DNA of 64,000 nt from Anseranas semipalmata (lineage: Eukaryota > Chordata > Aves > Anseriformes > Anseranatidae). Below are positions 12,301 through 25,172 of the stretch, piece by piece. A program made the translations under genes and the position numbers. The notes beneath the pieces are model-generated. The model saw nothing but the letters and a program-made list of their open reading frames with translations. It was not told where the DNA came from and searched no databases. Every line of letters starts with the position of its first letter. Positions within the stretch are counted from its first letter, which is position 1. Location: NCBI GenBank assembly GCA_013399115.1, contig VXAA01004298.1:843460-907459 (forward strand), read 5' to 3'.

Positions 12301-13070
12301 CAGTTTGCAAGTTAATTTATTTAAGCCAATGTAGCAGCACCATCCAGAAAAATATTCATCATCATTATCACTTTCATCTGGCAGAAATTAATAAAAAATG
12401 TTATGGAACTTTTTCCATGTTTATATTCACAGATGCTTGACATTCCCCCATAGAATTCAAACTAAGAAAACACAATGAATAATAATCCCACGTTCACAGA
12501 ACACTATTGTGAATCATAATCTGTGCCTAGTTTCAAATCACATTTCAGACTGCAGCAGCCGCTGCTTTCCAGACTCAGACTTCAGCAAGACAACTTGCTC
12601 CGTATAAGGGATGTGAAACACTGTAATGGAATATTGGCTTGCAATTCAATTCCTGCCCAGCCTCTATCATTATTCCTTAAAACTCTATTTGCATAAACAC
12701 TATCCACTCTCTGCACGCCACAGCAGTACCTGTCAATCCTTCTACTCTGTAGTCCGCTGGTAGCCAGCAGCATAAGATTTGTTTGTATACTAGAGGAGAT
12801 CTTTAGCTTATGTACAACAGTACATAATTAAAACAATTATTTCGTTAGCCCAAGCACACCTCTAACTATAAACTTTTATTCAGTAATGATAAGAATTGTA
12901 AGATGAACATAAACCACTAAGACAAATCCAAAAGCCAATGCACAATAATTATGGCCCCACTGGCTCTCCAAGTCAGGTAATCATGGGAAACATGGAAATG
13001 CAGTGATTTCAAGAATCAGATTCAGATATGAAACCTACTTCCTCAAAAATTCACATCACACCAAATATTT
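9378..13070. other. AT-rich noncoding stretch
   Basis: No recognised gene. A plus-strand frame of 124 codons (10702-11076) and its minus-strand shadows are rich in Cys, Ser and Leu, look like noncoding translation, and have no conserved motif that I recognise. Confidence 0.45.
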
Positions 13071-13146
13071 GGGGGGGGGGGGGGGGGGGGGGAGAAAAGG
13101 GGNNCAATGCCCTCGGGGGAGCGGGGGGGGGGGGGGGGGGGGGGGG
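13071..13146. repeat. Long G homopolymers around a two-base gap
   Basis: G runs at 13071-13092 (22 G) and 13123-13146 (24 G) flank two undetermined bases at 13103-13104. The tract could form G-quadruplexes on the plus strand. Homopolymers this long beside Ns often reflect difficult sequencing or assembly, so the true length is uncertain. The poly-Gly frames here are artefacts. Confidence 0.9.
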
Positions 13147-16100
13147 AGTAGAACACGGGTACAAGGAGGCAATGTTAGCATTTTCCAATTTTAAATGTAG
13201 ACTTCTTAACAAACCTCCAGTCTCCTTTTGTCCAGGAACTAACCCTACTGAAAGTGTCCTTTTTCCCTTTTTTCTTCAAGAAGTTTTTTAATAAATCAAT
13301 TTCCTGCATGGGAACAGGAACATGAGTGCCAAGACAAAGGGAACAGCAGGGACCCACAGCAAAGAGCACAGGAGGAAAGAGACATCTGACTTTCCTGGAG
13401 ACCAGATGCATTTACCAAGCTAAAGTAATCACTGCCCTGCCTCCTGGGATACAGCAACCAGGGTTTAAAATGCAAAGGACCCACAACACAGAGACATAAC
13501 AGGAAAGGACAGATTTATTTCCACATTTTTAATACACCTTGCTCTTCCAGAGGATCCGAATTCTCCAAGTTTACATTATGTTCTCCTAGTTTACTACCTT
13601 GCAGCCTGCTTACAGCCTAGCTGCACAGACTGGGCACTGAGAGAACCTCTAGCACACCCGCAGAAGAGGCACGGGGAAGTTCTTGTGGGAAGGAAAAGGT
13701 GGAGAGGAGGAAAGCCAATCCAAAACCTTAATTCTGGTTCTCTTTCAAATCACGCAAGTACACCTACCAGAATCCTGAAAGATAACATACTCCATAAAGA
13801 TAAAGGACTAGAAGCTGTCAGAGAGGCCAACAGGAATTGCAAGTTCAACAACATCTCTCTAGAAACAAGGTAAAAATAAAGACATGTTGCCTTAGATAAA
13901 ATACTACCAACTCCAGCCCGCATCTAGCAAGGTACTGAAGAACTCCTGATATGCCCTTACCTCCTATTTACGGTAGACAATACAAGCAGAGAATCAGATC
14001 AGAAGACAGCATTGCACAAGAGAGATACAGACAATATAAACTGGTAATAAAACTGAAATATACATGCAGTGTCAGTCTGTCAAAGCATCTATTTGGTCTA
14101 CCAGCTGAAACACTAGCATGAAAAAAACACAGCATTTCAGTATTCCCTTCCATTTCTGACTTTACTATAATAGTACATCTATTTTCATATCTCAGAGATC
14201 CTTGAAATTACAGATTATTACACTTTTAATTAAATATACTAACTGTACTATTTGAATTTAGGCATGATTATGATTACAAATAATTATAAATCCTTACTTG
14301 GAGCTAGGTCCTTCTGCAAACAGATGTAAAATTTCACATCTACTGAACTTGATGAAGAATAAATAAAATGATGGAACAGTACCTTGACAGATATTAAGAC
14401 AAATATCAAACCACGGTATAGATACATTTCAGTACATTGGATTGTTTTAGTTACATTTATAATTATGAATTAATGGTGAATAAGAACATCTTTTAAATCA
14501 ATATAAATTGTTACACACACGTACAGATATTCGACCACTCTTCAAATCTTACAGAACAGTCAGAGAAGTGACTGCAGTGTGGTTTAATATTAGCTTTAAA
14601 TGCACCGGTTGGTTACTGCTGACAGTGACACCTGCAACAGCACCAAACTTAACTTGAATTACCTTTTGACTGCATTGTGGTACATTCTAATTCTCCTTAT
14701 TCTGTGGAAGAAGCTAGTTAGTACCTATACCACAGTGCAGAGGAAAGCCCTATTCCGGTATTTTCTTGTTCAGATTTTTTTTTTTTTCTGCAGAGGAAAA
14801 AGACTGAGGAAAAAGCAGGGAGAAACTGAACTGATCAGTTCCTGTAAGGATCTAGAATATTACCAGAATGTTAGCAGATAAGTTCTTTGAAACATGGATG
14901 TTTAATGCAGTAATAGAATCTGATTACCTCTCATCTGTTCTGTTTGTGGTTGTTGCATAAGGTTTTGTTTGTTTTTGTTTGTTTGTTTAAAGACAAGTTT
15001 GAAAATTGGCAGCCTAGGATGGCAGAGCAATGGTAGGAAGTGTTCCGCACTACCACTGTGTTGTAGCAGTTACAGCTCATCAGCATCCACATAATGCCAC
15101 TGCTGTGCTGTCTTCCTCGCAGCAATGCTTTACGTACAAGGTGCGTAGCTGCTTTGCAAGAAACTCGCATGCATTGATGCTTACATTAAAAAAGGTGAGC
15201 AAGAAAAGGCACCTCTCATTGACAAACTTTGGCAAAACTTGAATTACCCTTGTTCTCCCCACGACCTCCAGAACCAATACTTTGCAAATATCTTCATGGA
15301 GCTTTGCTCACAGTGGAGGCAGCCTAATCCAGAACACACCACCCTTAATGGAGCTGCTGCAACAAGGCTGCTGAAAAACAGTAGGAGCAGGGCTTCTCCA
15401 GCCTTACCGTCCGTGCCTGACACGGCCCCCCTAGGCATGCACCGTGGCTCTGCACCCCAAGGCAAGGGCTGCACAAACCCTGCACGTGCAGCACTGCATG
15501 CTCATCGCTCCATGTGCAGTAAGCCTGTGATGCTTGGCAAGCACCATCCACTCATGTGGAAGAAGTGGGATCACATGGAGCTCTGTGCATGGGCTATTTT
15601 TGTTTCTTTAAAAAAAAGAAAATGGACATGACCATTCTTGAAAGTATCACCTGACTTACTCCTCAGTAAGCGAAGAGACTGCTCCCATCCCACAGGTGGG
15701 ACTGAAGCACTCTGCAGGAGGAGAGCAGCAGAAAGAAGTACCTGCTGCTGGTGTTTTGAGTTGCTCTGACACCAATGACACTTGCTTCCCAGACTGTTGG
15801 TCAGCTCTTTTATATTAACCGAAAACATTTACATATTGTGAAATTTATACGTTATTCTGTAAACAAAATAAATCCCACAACCAAAGACCAAATTGAAGGC
15901 ACTATTCCATAGCTAGAATGACCAACTTTTACTAATGCAAAGTTACAGATAGAACAAAACACTCCAGAAATGCATGACTCTAGGCTTTTATCACGGTTCT
16001 CTTAGGTCTCCCATTTAATGGAATACCAATAAAATGGTAGATAATTATAAACAGAAACCCAGATGAGGAACCAGTTGTACTGTTCCCAAAGCCAGCTCAG

Positions 16101-16556
16101 ACATCTAACAACGATAAATTTGACAGTTGGAGCACTGTAGTGTTAGCTATTAATGTACTTTAACCACTGTTTTCTGTATTGTTCTGGGAAAGCGTAATTT
16201 ATCAGGGGAAGGTAGAAACACATGCACATACTCACTGAGCCTTGAACTTCACTATTTGTACAATATACCTAAACGTTTCTCTACAAACAGGATTTTTTCC
16301 CCCCAAAGAGAAGTAAAAGCTTCTCATGTCTAGCAGCATCAGTATCCATCGGATACCTCTGCTCTTCTTGAGCTCATTCATGATTCACAAGGCGAGAATC
16401 TCTTCACTCCTCAGCTGCGTGATATTTTTCCTTTACTCTTCTTGACATTTTCAAACCCCTTAAGCTGCCCACAGATAAACATACCCAGAAGAATGCAGGA
16501 AGATCCACGAGTCTTTAACTCACTTCCCTGATAATCTTGTTTTCTTTTTTTTTTTT
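13147..16556. other. Noncoding-looking stretch
   Basis: No gene could be recognised. It contains a (TTTG)-type simple repeat (14962-14988). A 130-codon plus-strand frame at 15239-15631 has no true ATG start or family resemblance and overlaps several minus-strand frames of equal length. An exon-like 99-base segment at 13771-13869 was considered and rejected. Confidence 0.4.
14962..14988 (+). repeat. GTTT-rich simple repeat
   Basis: Imperfect repeats of TTTG/TTTTG units, with no further feature visible. Confidence 0.8.
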
Positions 16557-16569
16557 NNNNNNNNNNNNN
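16557..16569. other. Assembly gap (13 N)
   Basis: Thirteen undetermined bases flanked by T runs on both sides, consistent with a poly-T tract that could not be resolved. Confidence 0.99.
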
Positions 16570-17791
16570 TTTGTCTTGGTTTTCTGTTTATTTGTAGCCA
16601 AATTATTTCTTTCTGCCAAGAGAAATTGTGGCTAAGTTTTCTGCTAAAAAAAAAAGCTTGATGCAAAATAGCTGTGAATTGTCTGGCCTTCCTAAGCATA
16701 GCAGCAATACTACTTCATGACATACATACAGCTAATATAAGAGGGATTCCAAGTTTTTGATGAATATGAAAGAACAAAGTACCACATATACTGAGTTTGC
16801 ATACCAGATACACGGAAGGCAGCTATTTTGCTCAGAATTGGTGTAAGAGAGGAATAACCAAAGCAACTGCCCATGTTGGAATGACCCACTGTACCAGGTC
16901 AGGGCAAGCACAGCTCATCCACCAAGAAAGTGAAAACCAGGAGGCAGATGCACCTCACGGTCTTCCCCACTACACAACATACAGAATTCCAGTTCTCATT
17001 CTATAAATTCCCTTAAAAACACACACTCACACACCATACAACACTCCACTTTAGGGAAACCCAAATAAGTTTCGTGTATTTGCTCAAGGTGCTCAGTGCA
17101 ATGCAAAGAAACTAGCTTGGGTTCTGACTATCACGACTGTGTGTAGTCGTTTATGATGTTATTAAGAGATTAGAGACCTGTTTGCCTTCATCTCCCTGCT
17201 CAGAGCTCCACATATTCCCTCCAAGAGGTATTTTCTGTCTCTGCCCTCCATATCAAGTCTTTTCATATCTGAGTTTTCCCTTCAGTACTTGCAGACTGAT
17301 ACTGTTTAATATCAATGGAGCAAAGAATATTAAGAGCAGAGTAAATATAGATCTAGTAAGCAAGAGCAAGCCTGCTTATTTAACTTTAGAAAGCGTGGTG
17401 AAGAAACAAAATTACCTGTGAAAACAATACATAATACAATGCTAATTAAATGTCTCATCAGTCTCACTAGAGTATTTCACATTCTCTATGAACTGCAGCT
17501 CATACCAACTTCAGAAAGGTATGCAACTTTCAAGAAGATCAGACAGCTTATCAGATACCCAAGCCTAGATTTAGTCATCTGATTTGAAAACTTTTATCCT
17601 GATAGGGATTCTGGAGGAAGTTTTTCAACCATAAATAGTGGGCCCAGGTTGAAACAAAGGCACAGTTCAGGAGCAGAACTCAATTTCCTTAATGCCTCTC
17701 ATTTTAAGACTTAACACTGTCAGCCACACATTCTCACATATTTAAAAAGAGATTCAAGGTTGATTGAGTATTCTTTACTCAGGTAGATAAT

Positions 17792-18070
17792 AATGGGAAA
17801 AGGGGGCAATGGTTTTAAACTAAAAGAGGATAGATTTAGATTAGCCATTAGGAAGAAAATCTTTACTCAGAGGGTGCTGAGGCACTGGAACAGGCTGCCC
17901 AGAGAAGCTGTGGGTGCCCCATCCCTGGAGGTGTTCAAGGCCAGGCTGGACGAGGCCCTGGGCAACCTGATCTAGTGGGGGGCATCCCTGCCTATGGCAG
18001 GGGGTTGGAACCAGATGATCTCTAAGGTTCCTTCCAACCCAAGCCATTCTGTGATTCTATGATTCTATGA
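17792..18070 (+). mobile_element. CR1 LINE, 5'-truncated copy
   Basis: The 3' end of an avian CR1 non-LTR retrotransposon. It includes the last part of ORF2, the short conserved 3' UTR (GGGGGGCATCCCTGCC..., CCTTCCAACCCAAGCC), and the tandem ATTCTATG tail ending at 18070. It lacks the reverse transcriptase core, the endonuclease and the 5' end, so it cannot move. The intact C-terminal frame and clear tail suggest a moderately young insertion. No target site duplication is evident, which is normal for CR1. Confidence 0.95.
17793..17975 (+). pseudogene. C-terminal remnant of CR1 ORF2 (reverse transcriptase protein)
   Basis: About 60 codons in one open frame ending at a TAG stop (17973-17975). 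The peptide contains RLAIRKKIFTQRVLRHWNRL, then LPREAVGAPSLEVFKARL and ALGNL, which matches the extreme C terminus of avian CR1 ORF2 proteins. The catalytic YxDD domain and the endonuclease are absent because the copy is 5'-truncated. It has no cellular role of its own. Confidence 0.9.
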
Positions 18071-21000
18071 GTATGAAATGTAAAGTTACACGAAACCTGT
18101 CAAACATCGCATTTTGGAGACTTTTTCCCCACACAAGAACAGAGTGATTGTACTGTTTGGTTTTGAAATACTAGTAGAAGGCAGATTAAATCCCACAGGT
18201 AAGTTATCCTTAATTAAGCAGTACAAAACTATCTGTGATGACCTGGTTAATACATCACAGAGTGACAACAACTACATCAGCAGAAGAACATCTTAGATTG
18301 TTGGATGTGATCAGCATTTGGAGATAGACAAGAGCATCTCACACATGGAAGATGAAAGAGAATTATCCAGTTTTGCTGCTCTTTAAGAACAGTGGCTCCA
18401 CATAGCTCACAGCTGATCAGAAAGCCCTAAATATGCCATGAGTAAATGTGAAAAACAATTCATGCAATGTGTTGCATATTAATGAACACTAAAAGCTGAC
18501 ATCGTAACATATAACTATCCTGGAGACAATTGTAAGAAACTATGCATGGCCAGAGGCCAGAAAAGATTGGATTGCAAAGGAAATTCCCATTGTCCATGAA
18601 ATTGTAAATGGAACAAGCTAAAGAGAGCTCTGATCACTGAAGCACATTTATTTGCACTAAGAAAACAAAACAACATATTTAATTTTTTATTTTTTTTTTT
18701 AAACAAAGTTCATTCATTTTTGGCAGTGTATATTTTGCTAATACAACTTCACTGGTCTAACTGCCAATTTCCTGAAGAATTCTAAAAATGAGCAGAACAT
18801 AAGAAAAATCCAGAGCCAACATGCTCGTAAACCAGCTTTTATGTTTGGACACACAAATTAAAGTTCTTACTCTGCTGACTGTGCCACTGAACATGAACTA
18901 TGCTGAATATTCACAAAGCAGATGAGACCATGTAAAACTTGGGTTGTATATAAAAACAAACTACAAACATTCAGCAGACCTAGGATGAGTCATTTATGTG
19001 GCTTTAGTAAACAACATTCCATTTTAAAATGCTTCATGCTTTAAAAATAATAAAAGTTGAGTACATTTTGAAGCTCTAAAGATGTGCAGGAGTTTCAAAC
19101 TGAAGACCAGGTGTTTCAAACATTTTTCTTATTTTCAGGGGGAACAACAAGGCACCTACAGAAGAGTTTGGTTTAAGATGCAACTTTAATTCTTGTCATA
19201 ATTCATATCCACAGTGAAGAGCTATCAGTTTCTGACCCCACAGATCAGAGGTGGACATCTAAGGCCTTTACCTATAATAAACTAGAGGAACTGGATTCAA
19301 AAACAAGATGTTTTAAGCCTGGCTTTAAGATGAACTCAACTTGTGTCATATAATGTGATTCAAATTATTTTGTAGGGTTCACAGGGATGTAAAGAACAGA
19401 CAGTTTATTTTTGCAGTGCACCTCTTCCCCCCATCCCAATCACACCCCTACGAGTAATAAATGTGAACGTAGACTGGGACAGATGAAAATCTACAGCCAG
19501 TGCCAGTAACCACAACACACAGCAGCAAAACAGAAGAGGGCAGACGTATGGTGAAAACAGATGTGCAGAGAACACTGGGAGACTGTATTTACCCCTTTCT
19601 TCAGAAGACAGAGGATGAGGAGTTCACGCTACTTTTAATGTAGACCAGGAACCTAATGTCAACACAGAGCTAGTACCAGTCCTGTTCCTAATGGTTAGCT
19701 ACTCATCAATGGAAAGATGTTGATTTACAGGAGCCGATGACCTGGCATTGACCTTACAACAGAAAAGCACAAACAAGACAGGAACTATTGTGATCCCCAC
19801 ATCAGGTTTACAATTACTCAATTTCAGCAAGACACGGACATGAATACACAGACCATATATTCAAGCTAATGTTAGAATAAGAAGAACACTCTCACTTGAT
19901 GCTCTTTACTTTGCCAGAAGTTAAATATATCTTTGTGATTGCAGACATAAGCACACTTGCTCCAGACCTGATAAATGGTATGGTGGTTTTCCAAATCAGC
20001 TGGGACAAGTCAGGTGACAAATGATTTCCATTAGCTTTAGCAGAATGGAAACAAAACAGATCAATACAAATGATTTGCAGCAAGTTCAGATCATAAATTT
20101 CATTCTCCCCACTTCCATCATTTTAAAATGGAAGCATTTTCCCCCACACAGTACAAAAAAAGGCAGCAGTGATCCAGAGATTTGATCATTCCAGTTACAA
20201 CAAGCTGCTCATGATTTCAGCTTGGACTGCTTTTTAATCAAGCGATCATTTTATTCGGTGATACATATTATTTTAAAAGATAGCAAACAATGAAAATGAT
20301 AATGACCAGATTTTTGGAAAATGAATTGGATCCTATGGCTATGTAAAAGCCCTAATACTCCTAAATTCTTCTTTCATGGTACTAAAATTACCTGTTAGTT
20401 TGTTTACACCTTTCCTCATTTGTCTACGACAGTTTCCAAACCCTGTTGTAAAGGTTCTTTTGGGGTCACCAATTCTTAAATCTTTGAGATAAAAAAAAAA
20501 AAGCTTTTGAGCATGCACTACAAGGAATAGCTTGCTCATACTTCCCTGTTCTTTGTAGAAAGCTAAATTAACCCCTATTTAACAAACTATGGTCCAAAAT
20601 ATACTCATCTACTGCATACTGAAGAGGGATACACAGTGATGTATGAATCTGCTTTTATGACAATGTCATCTATACTAAACAAAAAAAGATGTTAATAAAC
20701 AACTGAAATGCAAAAACCATAAATTCCTTCAGAGCAGGCTCAGGGCACCCCCTTTCAGAGGTACACAATATGCTTCCAGAGGAACATGTTTTGGGGAAAT
20801 CCCTTTGTAATATTATTTAACATAGTGGTAAACTAGTATGTTGAAATACCAAAATACAGATGTAATGTAACGTATCAACAGGCCGCTGGTAGAAAGCAGG
20901 CCTCTGCCCAGTAAACAACCACCCTACCTTTTTATCGTTGTACTTGACAATGTAAAACTACTGCTAAACATCACAAAACGATCAAGTTATGAGTTGGGAC

Positions 21001-21549
21001 CCTATTTCTAGAAACAGGGTTTAAGAAAAATAGTGCATTAAATCAAAACAGCATCATGGATTACAAGATAAAGTACCATAGTCTACTTGTGTATATTAAA
21101 TTTTCTCTAGAGAAATAAGTAACTTCATTTACGAATCAAGAAAAAATATCACCAGAACATGATTTTAGTGTTTGTTTAAATAAAACAGAGCTGTCTGGGA
21201 GCTAATTAGGATGAAATAGCCTCTCTTAGAAAGCTGGAATAAAAATCCTTAAGGAAATACGTGACTTACTTTACTTGACAGGACAGAATTTCAGCAACAG
21301 TGCAGGATGGTCTGTGCTGCAAATTACTTGAAGTACTGAGCAGCATTTCTCCATAAACACAAAAAAACAAAGTTCGCAGATACAGCACGTGATAAATATT
21401 AAACAGCTGCTGCTCTTCAAAATAATATGAAATGCATTAGCATGATTTAATTCAAAGAAAGTAGAATGAGAATGGTTTTTAACACAAGTTGCTGGTGTAA
21501 TTATGAGATTTATCATTAAACTTGAATTTTACCTCTCCCTCTCTCTAGC

Positions 21550-21575
21550 ACATATACACACGCGCACACACACAC
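21550..21575. repeat. CA/CG alternating simple repeat
   Basis: Alternating pyrimidine-purine sequence of CA, TA and CG steps. A short microsatellite that could adopt Z-DNA. Confidence 0.8.
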
Positions 21576-23444
21576 TTGACTTTTCTTCCCAAAGGTTTCT
21601 TACAAAGTCTGTGCTTTTTTACATATACAATTTTTCCAATGTAAGGACTGAACACAGAAGTGCAGGCTCTGTAACCCATATGCTCAGAAGCAAGCTTAAG
21701 TGAATATGTATGTACACACCAGATCAGTCTGGGAAATTTTAAACTCAATTTCAAAATGGGTTATACACACTCTGTGTATAACTGACTCTGTGGCTCCATT
21801 ATTGCACTGATAAATCCTGTTACAGCTTTCACCTGCTCTGCAGGACACCACAAGGTCATTTGCTGAGAGGTTCCTTGTAACAGTTGCATTGTGGGCACCA
21901 CCCCACCCAAAATCTGCAAAGGCAATGCAGCCAGGTAGATTTAAGATCAGTTTTTCAATCTGTCAGGAAATACGAAGTACATCGGAGGGTGGGAAGCCAT
22001 TATCTGTTGCCCATCGGTATTGGTTCTTTGCTTTCCATGCATATTCATCTTCCAGAGCACTACTTTGCTCAATCCCATTCATTTTGTACTACTTTAAGTC
22101 AAAAGCTCAGATCTTCCATTCATAAAAATATCTAGACAACAGAATTATTTTTTTCCCCTCCTCAACAGATACATACGGAAAAATCAAACTAACCCAAGTA
22201 AGTTTACAGTTTATTTCATCAGTTTACCATCTGGGAACAAGGACTTTAAATCAGTTTTGCAAATGTCAGTTCACTGTAATGCACCAAGTCAGGAAGATTG
22301 AGTAAAATCCAGCCGGAATTAGAGCGTTTGAGAGGTAGGGACTGCATTTGCTCAAAATTTAACTCTAACAGATCAGGAATAGGATAATGAATTATACTGT
22401 GTATTTTTATGTCTATACAGAAATAAATGCAATATCTATACCAGCAGGGAGTTAGTTCTGAAGCCTCACAATGGAACTGTGGTATTTTTCTGCTGAAAAA
22501 AAACCTTCACTGACAAAACTATCAATAGAAAGGTCTGCAAGATGCTGTCTGTCAGGTTTTCTAAAAGCCTCCATTAGGTTTCCAACTTCTCAGGCGGAAA
22601 GAGAAAAATAGAAAGAAGAGATGCAGCCTCTAAAATGGTGAGCAAATGGACACTTTAGGGCTACAGCTGCTTCCCTCTGCAGGAGGCAAGGACAAGAAAC
22701 GAGGAGAATATTTGGCAAAGATGTTCAAAGTGCAGACAAATACATAATGTGTGATCTATGGTGCTATGTTCTTCCCTTAACAAATTCCATTCCCAGATGG
22801 CCTGTAAGATATTAAACTATTGTTTATGTTTGCCATTCCAGCTGGAGACTGTATATAAACACAACCACTTCCGTAAGCCTCTTTACAGTTCAGTGGAATG
22901 TTTACTCTCACTTTTAAATAAATCCCTTTTAAAATATATAGATAGATATTCGATAAATATGAAATGCATAGAATTACAAGATTAACTTATCTCTACACTG
23001 GGGAGTTATTAAAAAGCAAGAAGAACTTCTCCTGATCCAGCCTACTAAAAAGAGAAATCAGGTTTATTGTAATTGGGTACTAATTGCCCTCTGAGCCTTG
23101 GAACCTCTTCTCAATGCTAGTGCAAGAACGAAAGCAGGAGCAAAGATCCGATGAAGCCAGGAAACTTCTCAGTTTGGAGCAATTTATGAAATACTTTTTG
23201 TTGTTGTTGCTTAATGTTTATTCAAGCTCTTGCAACTAAAAAAAAAAAAAATAGCATGAGAAAACCATGTCCCGTAAAAGGAATTCCCTGAATACAATAT
23301 ATACATTTGTAATTCCTGGGCTTCCAATTTAGCTTCCATGCAAGTACATAGGGAGAAAAGGGATGTTGGAAGACAATACTGAGAGCATGGAATAGATGTG
23401 TAGGGACAGAGAAATACTTTTAAGGAATTAAAGACAAAAGAATG

Positions 23445-23461
23445 AAAAAAAAAAAAAAAAA
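23445..23461 (+). repeat. Poly-A run (17 bases)
   Basis: Uninterrupted A run. No SINE or processed gene body was seen upstream of it. Confidence 0.9.
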
Positions 23462-24067
23462 CTTTGCATACCAAACTCTAAAGCTAAGTAAATTAAAAAT
23501 AAGAATTTAGCTCTCCCTGCTGATATTGATTTCCTGTTGGCAGCAGACCACCACCCAGTGACAGAAGGTGGCTGGCCAAGCATTTGACAGCTGTCCACTT
23601 TGTAGGGAGAGCAGGAGTGCAAACGCAGCACAGACTGTGGAACTAAAGATCCTTGTAAAAATTATGAAGTGTACATCAGCTCGTTTATGAAGTTGCATTT
23701 AAAACAAGTTAACATTAGAGTTGATCTGGTTTACTTAATTTTGCTTGTTCCTACAAACTTTATTGCCAGTAAAAATTGTTACATATTGGTATGGATTTTT
23801 AAGCTGGTATGTTCACCCGCAGGCATGTTTGCGCAATTTTCAATTAAAATTTTATACGGAGACAAACCATTTTGTTAAATGATGGTAAGAATGTCTGTAC
23901 TTCCAGATGTATTTGCCCATGGTTTTTATCAACTCTACCTCCTTTTCCTCCACGTAGCCGAGTCCCTCATCAGTAAGTATACCTGTAACACTAAATCTAA
24001 ACTGAAGTCAACTAAGGTCAACAGAAATCATTTCCAACAGCTTTGTGTAGGGTTGAGACCTGTTGTT

Positions 24068-24077
<10 letters not shown>

Positions 24078-24106
<29 letters not shown>
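24078..24106 (+). repeat. Poly-A run (29 bases)
   Basis: Uninterrupted A run preceded by T-rich sequence. The upstream sequence was checked for a retrocopied gene; none was recognised and no target site duplication was obvious. Confidence 0.95.
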
Positions 24107-24108
<2 letters not shown>

Positions 24109-24124
24109 TCCTACCATCTGTAAT

Positions 24125-24275
24125 GGAGAGTCAGCCCTATTAAGTGTGGCACTGGTCCCTATCCCCCAGGTAGTAATGAAACCATTAAATGTATAACCTA
24201 GGCCTTCCAGAGAAGTTGATTAACATTTCTGGGCTGTAACCTCTGAGGCTCTTTTCCTTCCTGTAAACCTCTGAT
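24125..24275 (+). repeat. Probable ancient MIR-like SINE relic
   Basis: The sense-strand order of MIR-like blocks is preserved: a GGAGTCAG-like block near 24126, a TGTGTGACCTTGGGC-like block near 24190, an AAGTCACTTAACCTCTCTGGGC-like block near 24212-24233, and a TTTCCTCATCTGTAAA-like block near 24250-24267. Small insertions lie between blocks. The match is from memory and highly diverged; the central block is the strongest. Confidence 0.4.
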
Positions 24276-24645
24276 GCTGCCTTTCTGCACTCTGGTGATC
24301 TTTCTGTTCCCTGCTGCTTTCCTTCCTCTCTCCTCAGAGCTCTCTTCCCTCTAAGTTAATTCAAGGTGGGAAATTTCAAACATACTTCTGTGCTCATTTA
24401 CTTGCTGACAGAAGTTCAAAGACTATCCCCAGAATTTTTGTCCTCTTTAATATTAAATATATGCTCAAATGAGATGATGCACAGGGCAAGCCGTACAGCT
24501 GCTACACTAGCTGTGAGATGCATCCTCTTCTACTGAGGTGATGTTAGGCGAACAGACAAGGTGATTCCTTGGCAAGGGAAGAAATCCACTGCTATGCTAA
24601 ATTGGTCCTGTTCCCTCACATCCCTTTCTGTTACTTCCTCCCTGC

Positions 24646-24671
24646 TTTTTTTTTTTTTTTTTTTTTTTTTT
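24646..24671 (+). repeat. Poly-T run (26 bases)
   Basis: Uninterrupted T run. No retroelement body was recognised downstream on the minus-strand reading. Confidence 0.95.
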
Positions 24672-25140
24672 ACAGAAGAGTTTGACTTTCATTTACATGT
24701 ATACAAAGCATTAACATAATGATACAGTCCATGCTTCCATTTGTCTAAATCCAGTTCCACCCAATATCTACCGCCTGCTGGACAGAAGTACAACTCCAAG
24801 CCAATGACTATCTTCATTTTACTTACTCATTTTACTTCACTATGGAAGTCTTTCAGCATTTGTTGTACTGCTAAGATGACTGAGCTCAAATACTCTGACA
24901 GCTAAGCCTGATTTTACAAGAGCACATTTATTTGCTGTTCCAAATGTTCTCATAACTTCATTGCACTCAATACATTCCAGGTTCACTTTTATCTAGACTT
25001 CAGCATCAGTTGGTTCTTTGTCTGAAGCTGTATACCTCCTGTCAGACAGGATTTGAGCCATGCACAGCCTACAGACATGAAGAATCAGAGAAGAACGTGG
25101 AGCTTCATGCTTAGGTCTTTCTTGTAGCTGTAGGACACGG

Positions 25141-25172
25141 CGCGCGCGCGCACATGCACGCACACACACACA
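25141..25172. repeat. (CG)n(CA)n tract, Z-DNA-prone
   Basis: Perfect pyrimidine-purine alternation over 32 bases: five CG steps followed by CA, TG, CA and CG steps. Such tracts, especially CG-rich ones, have a high tendency to form left-handed DNA. No promoter features are visible beside it. Confidence 0.9.

Larger units (their letters stand above)
18071..24124. other. AT-rich noncoding stretch
   Basis: No gene recognised. It includes an alternating purine-pyrimidine tract (21550-21575), an A run (23445-23461) and a 29-base A run (24078-24106). A perfect CAG|GTAAGT donor-like site sits at 18199, just after the CR1, with an open frame upstream but no convincing exon. Confidence 0.45.

Noticed and set aside
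13003..13291. Poly-glycine frames
   Set aside because: Produced by G homopolymers and undetermined bases.
13771..13869. Symmetric 99-base exon-like segment (plus)
   Set aside because: The acceptor is weak, no partner exon was found, and composition is only mildly protein-like.
17793..17975. 60-codon frame as a host gene
   Set aside because: It is the C-terminal tail of CR1 ORF2 inside a truncated retrotransposon.
18124..18198. Open segment ending in a perfect CAG|GTAAGT
   Set aside because: A perfect donor alone is common by chance; no good acceptor, and it abuts the CR1 3' end.
24078..24106. Poly-A tail of a processed pseudogene
   Set aside because: No recognisable coding remnant upstream and no flanking duplication visible.
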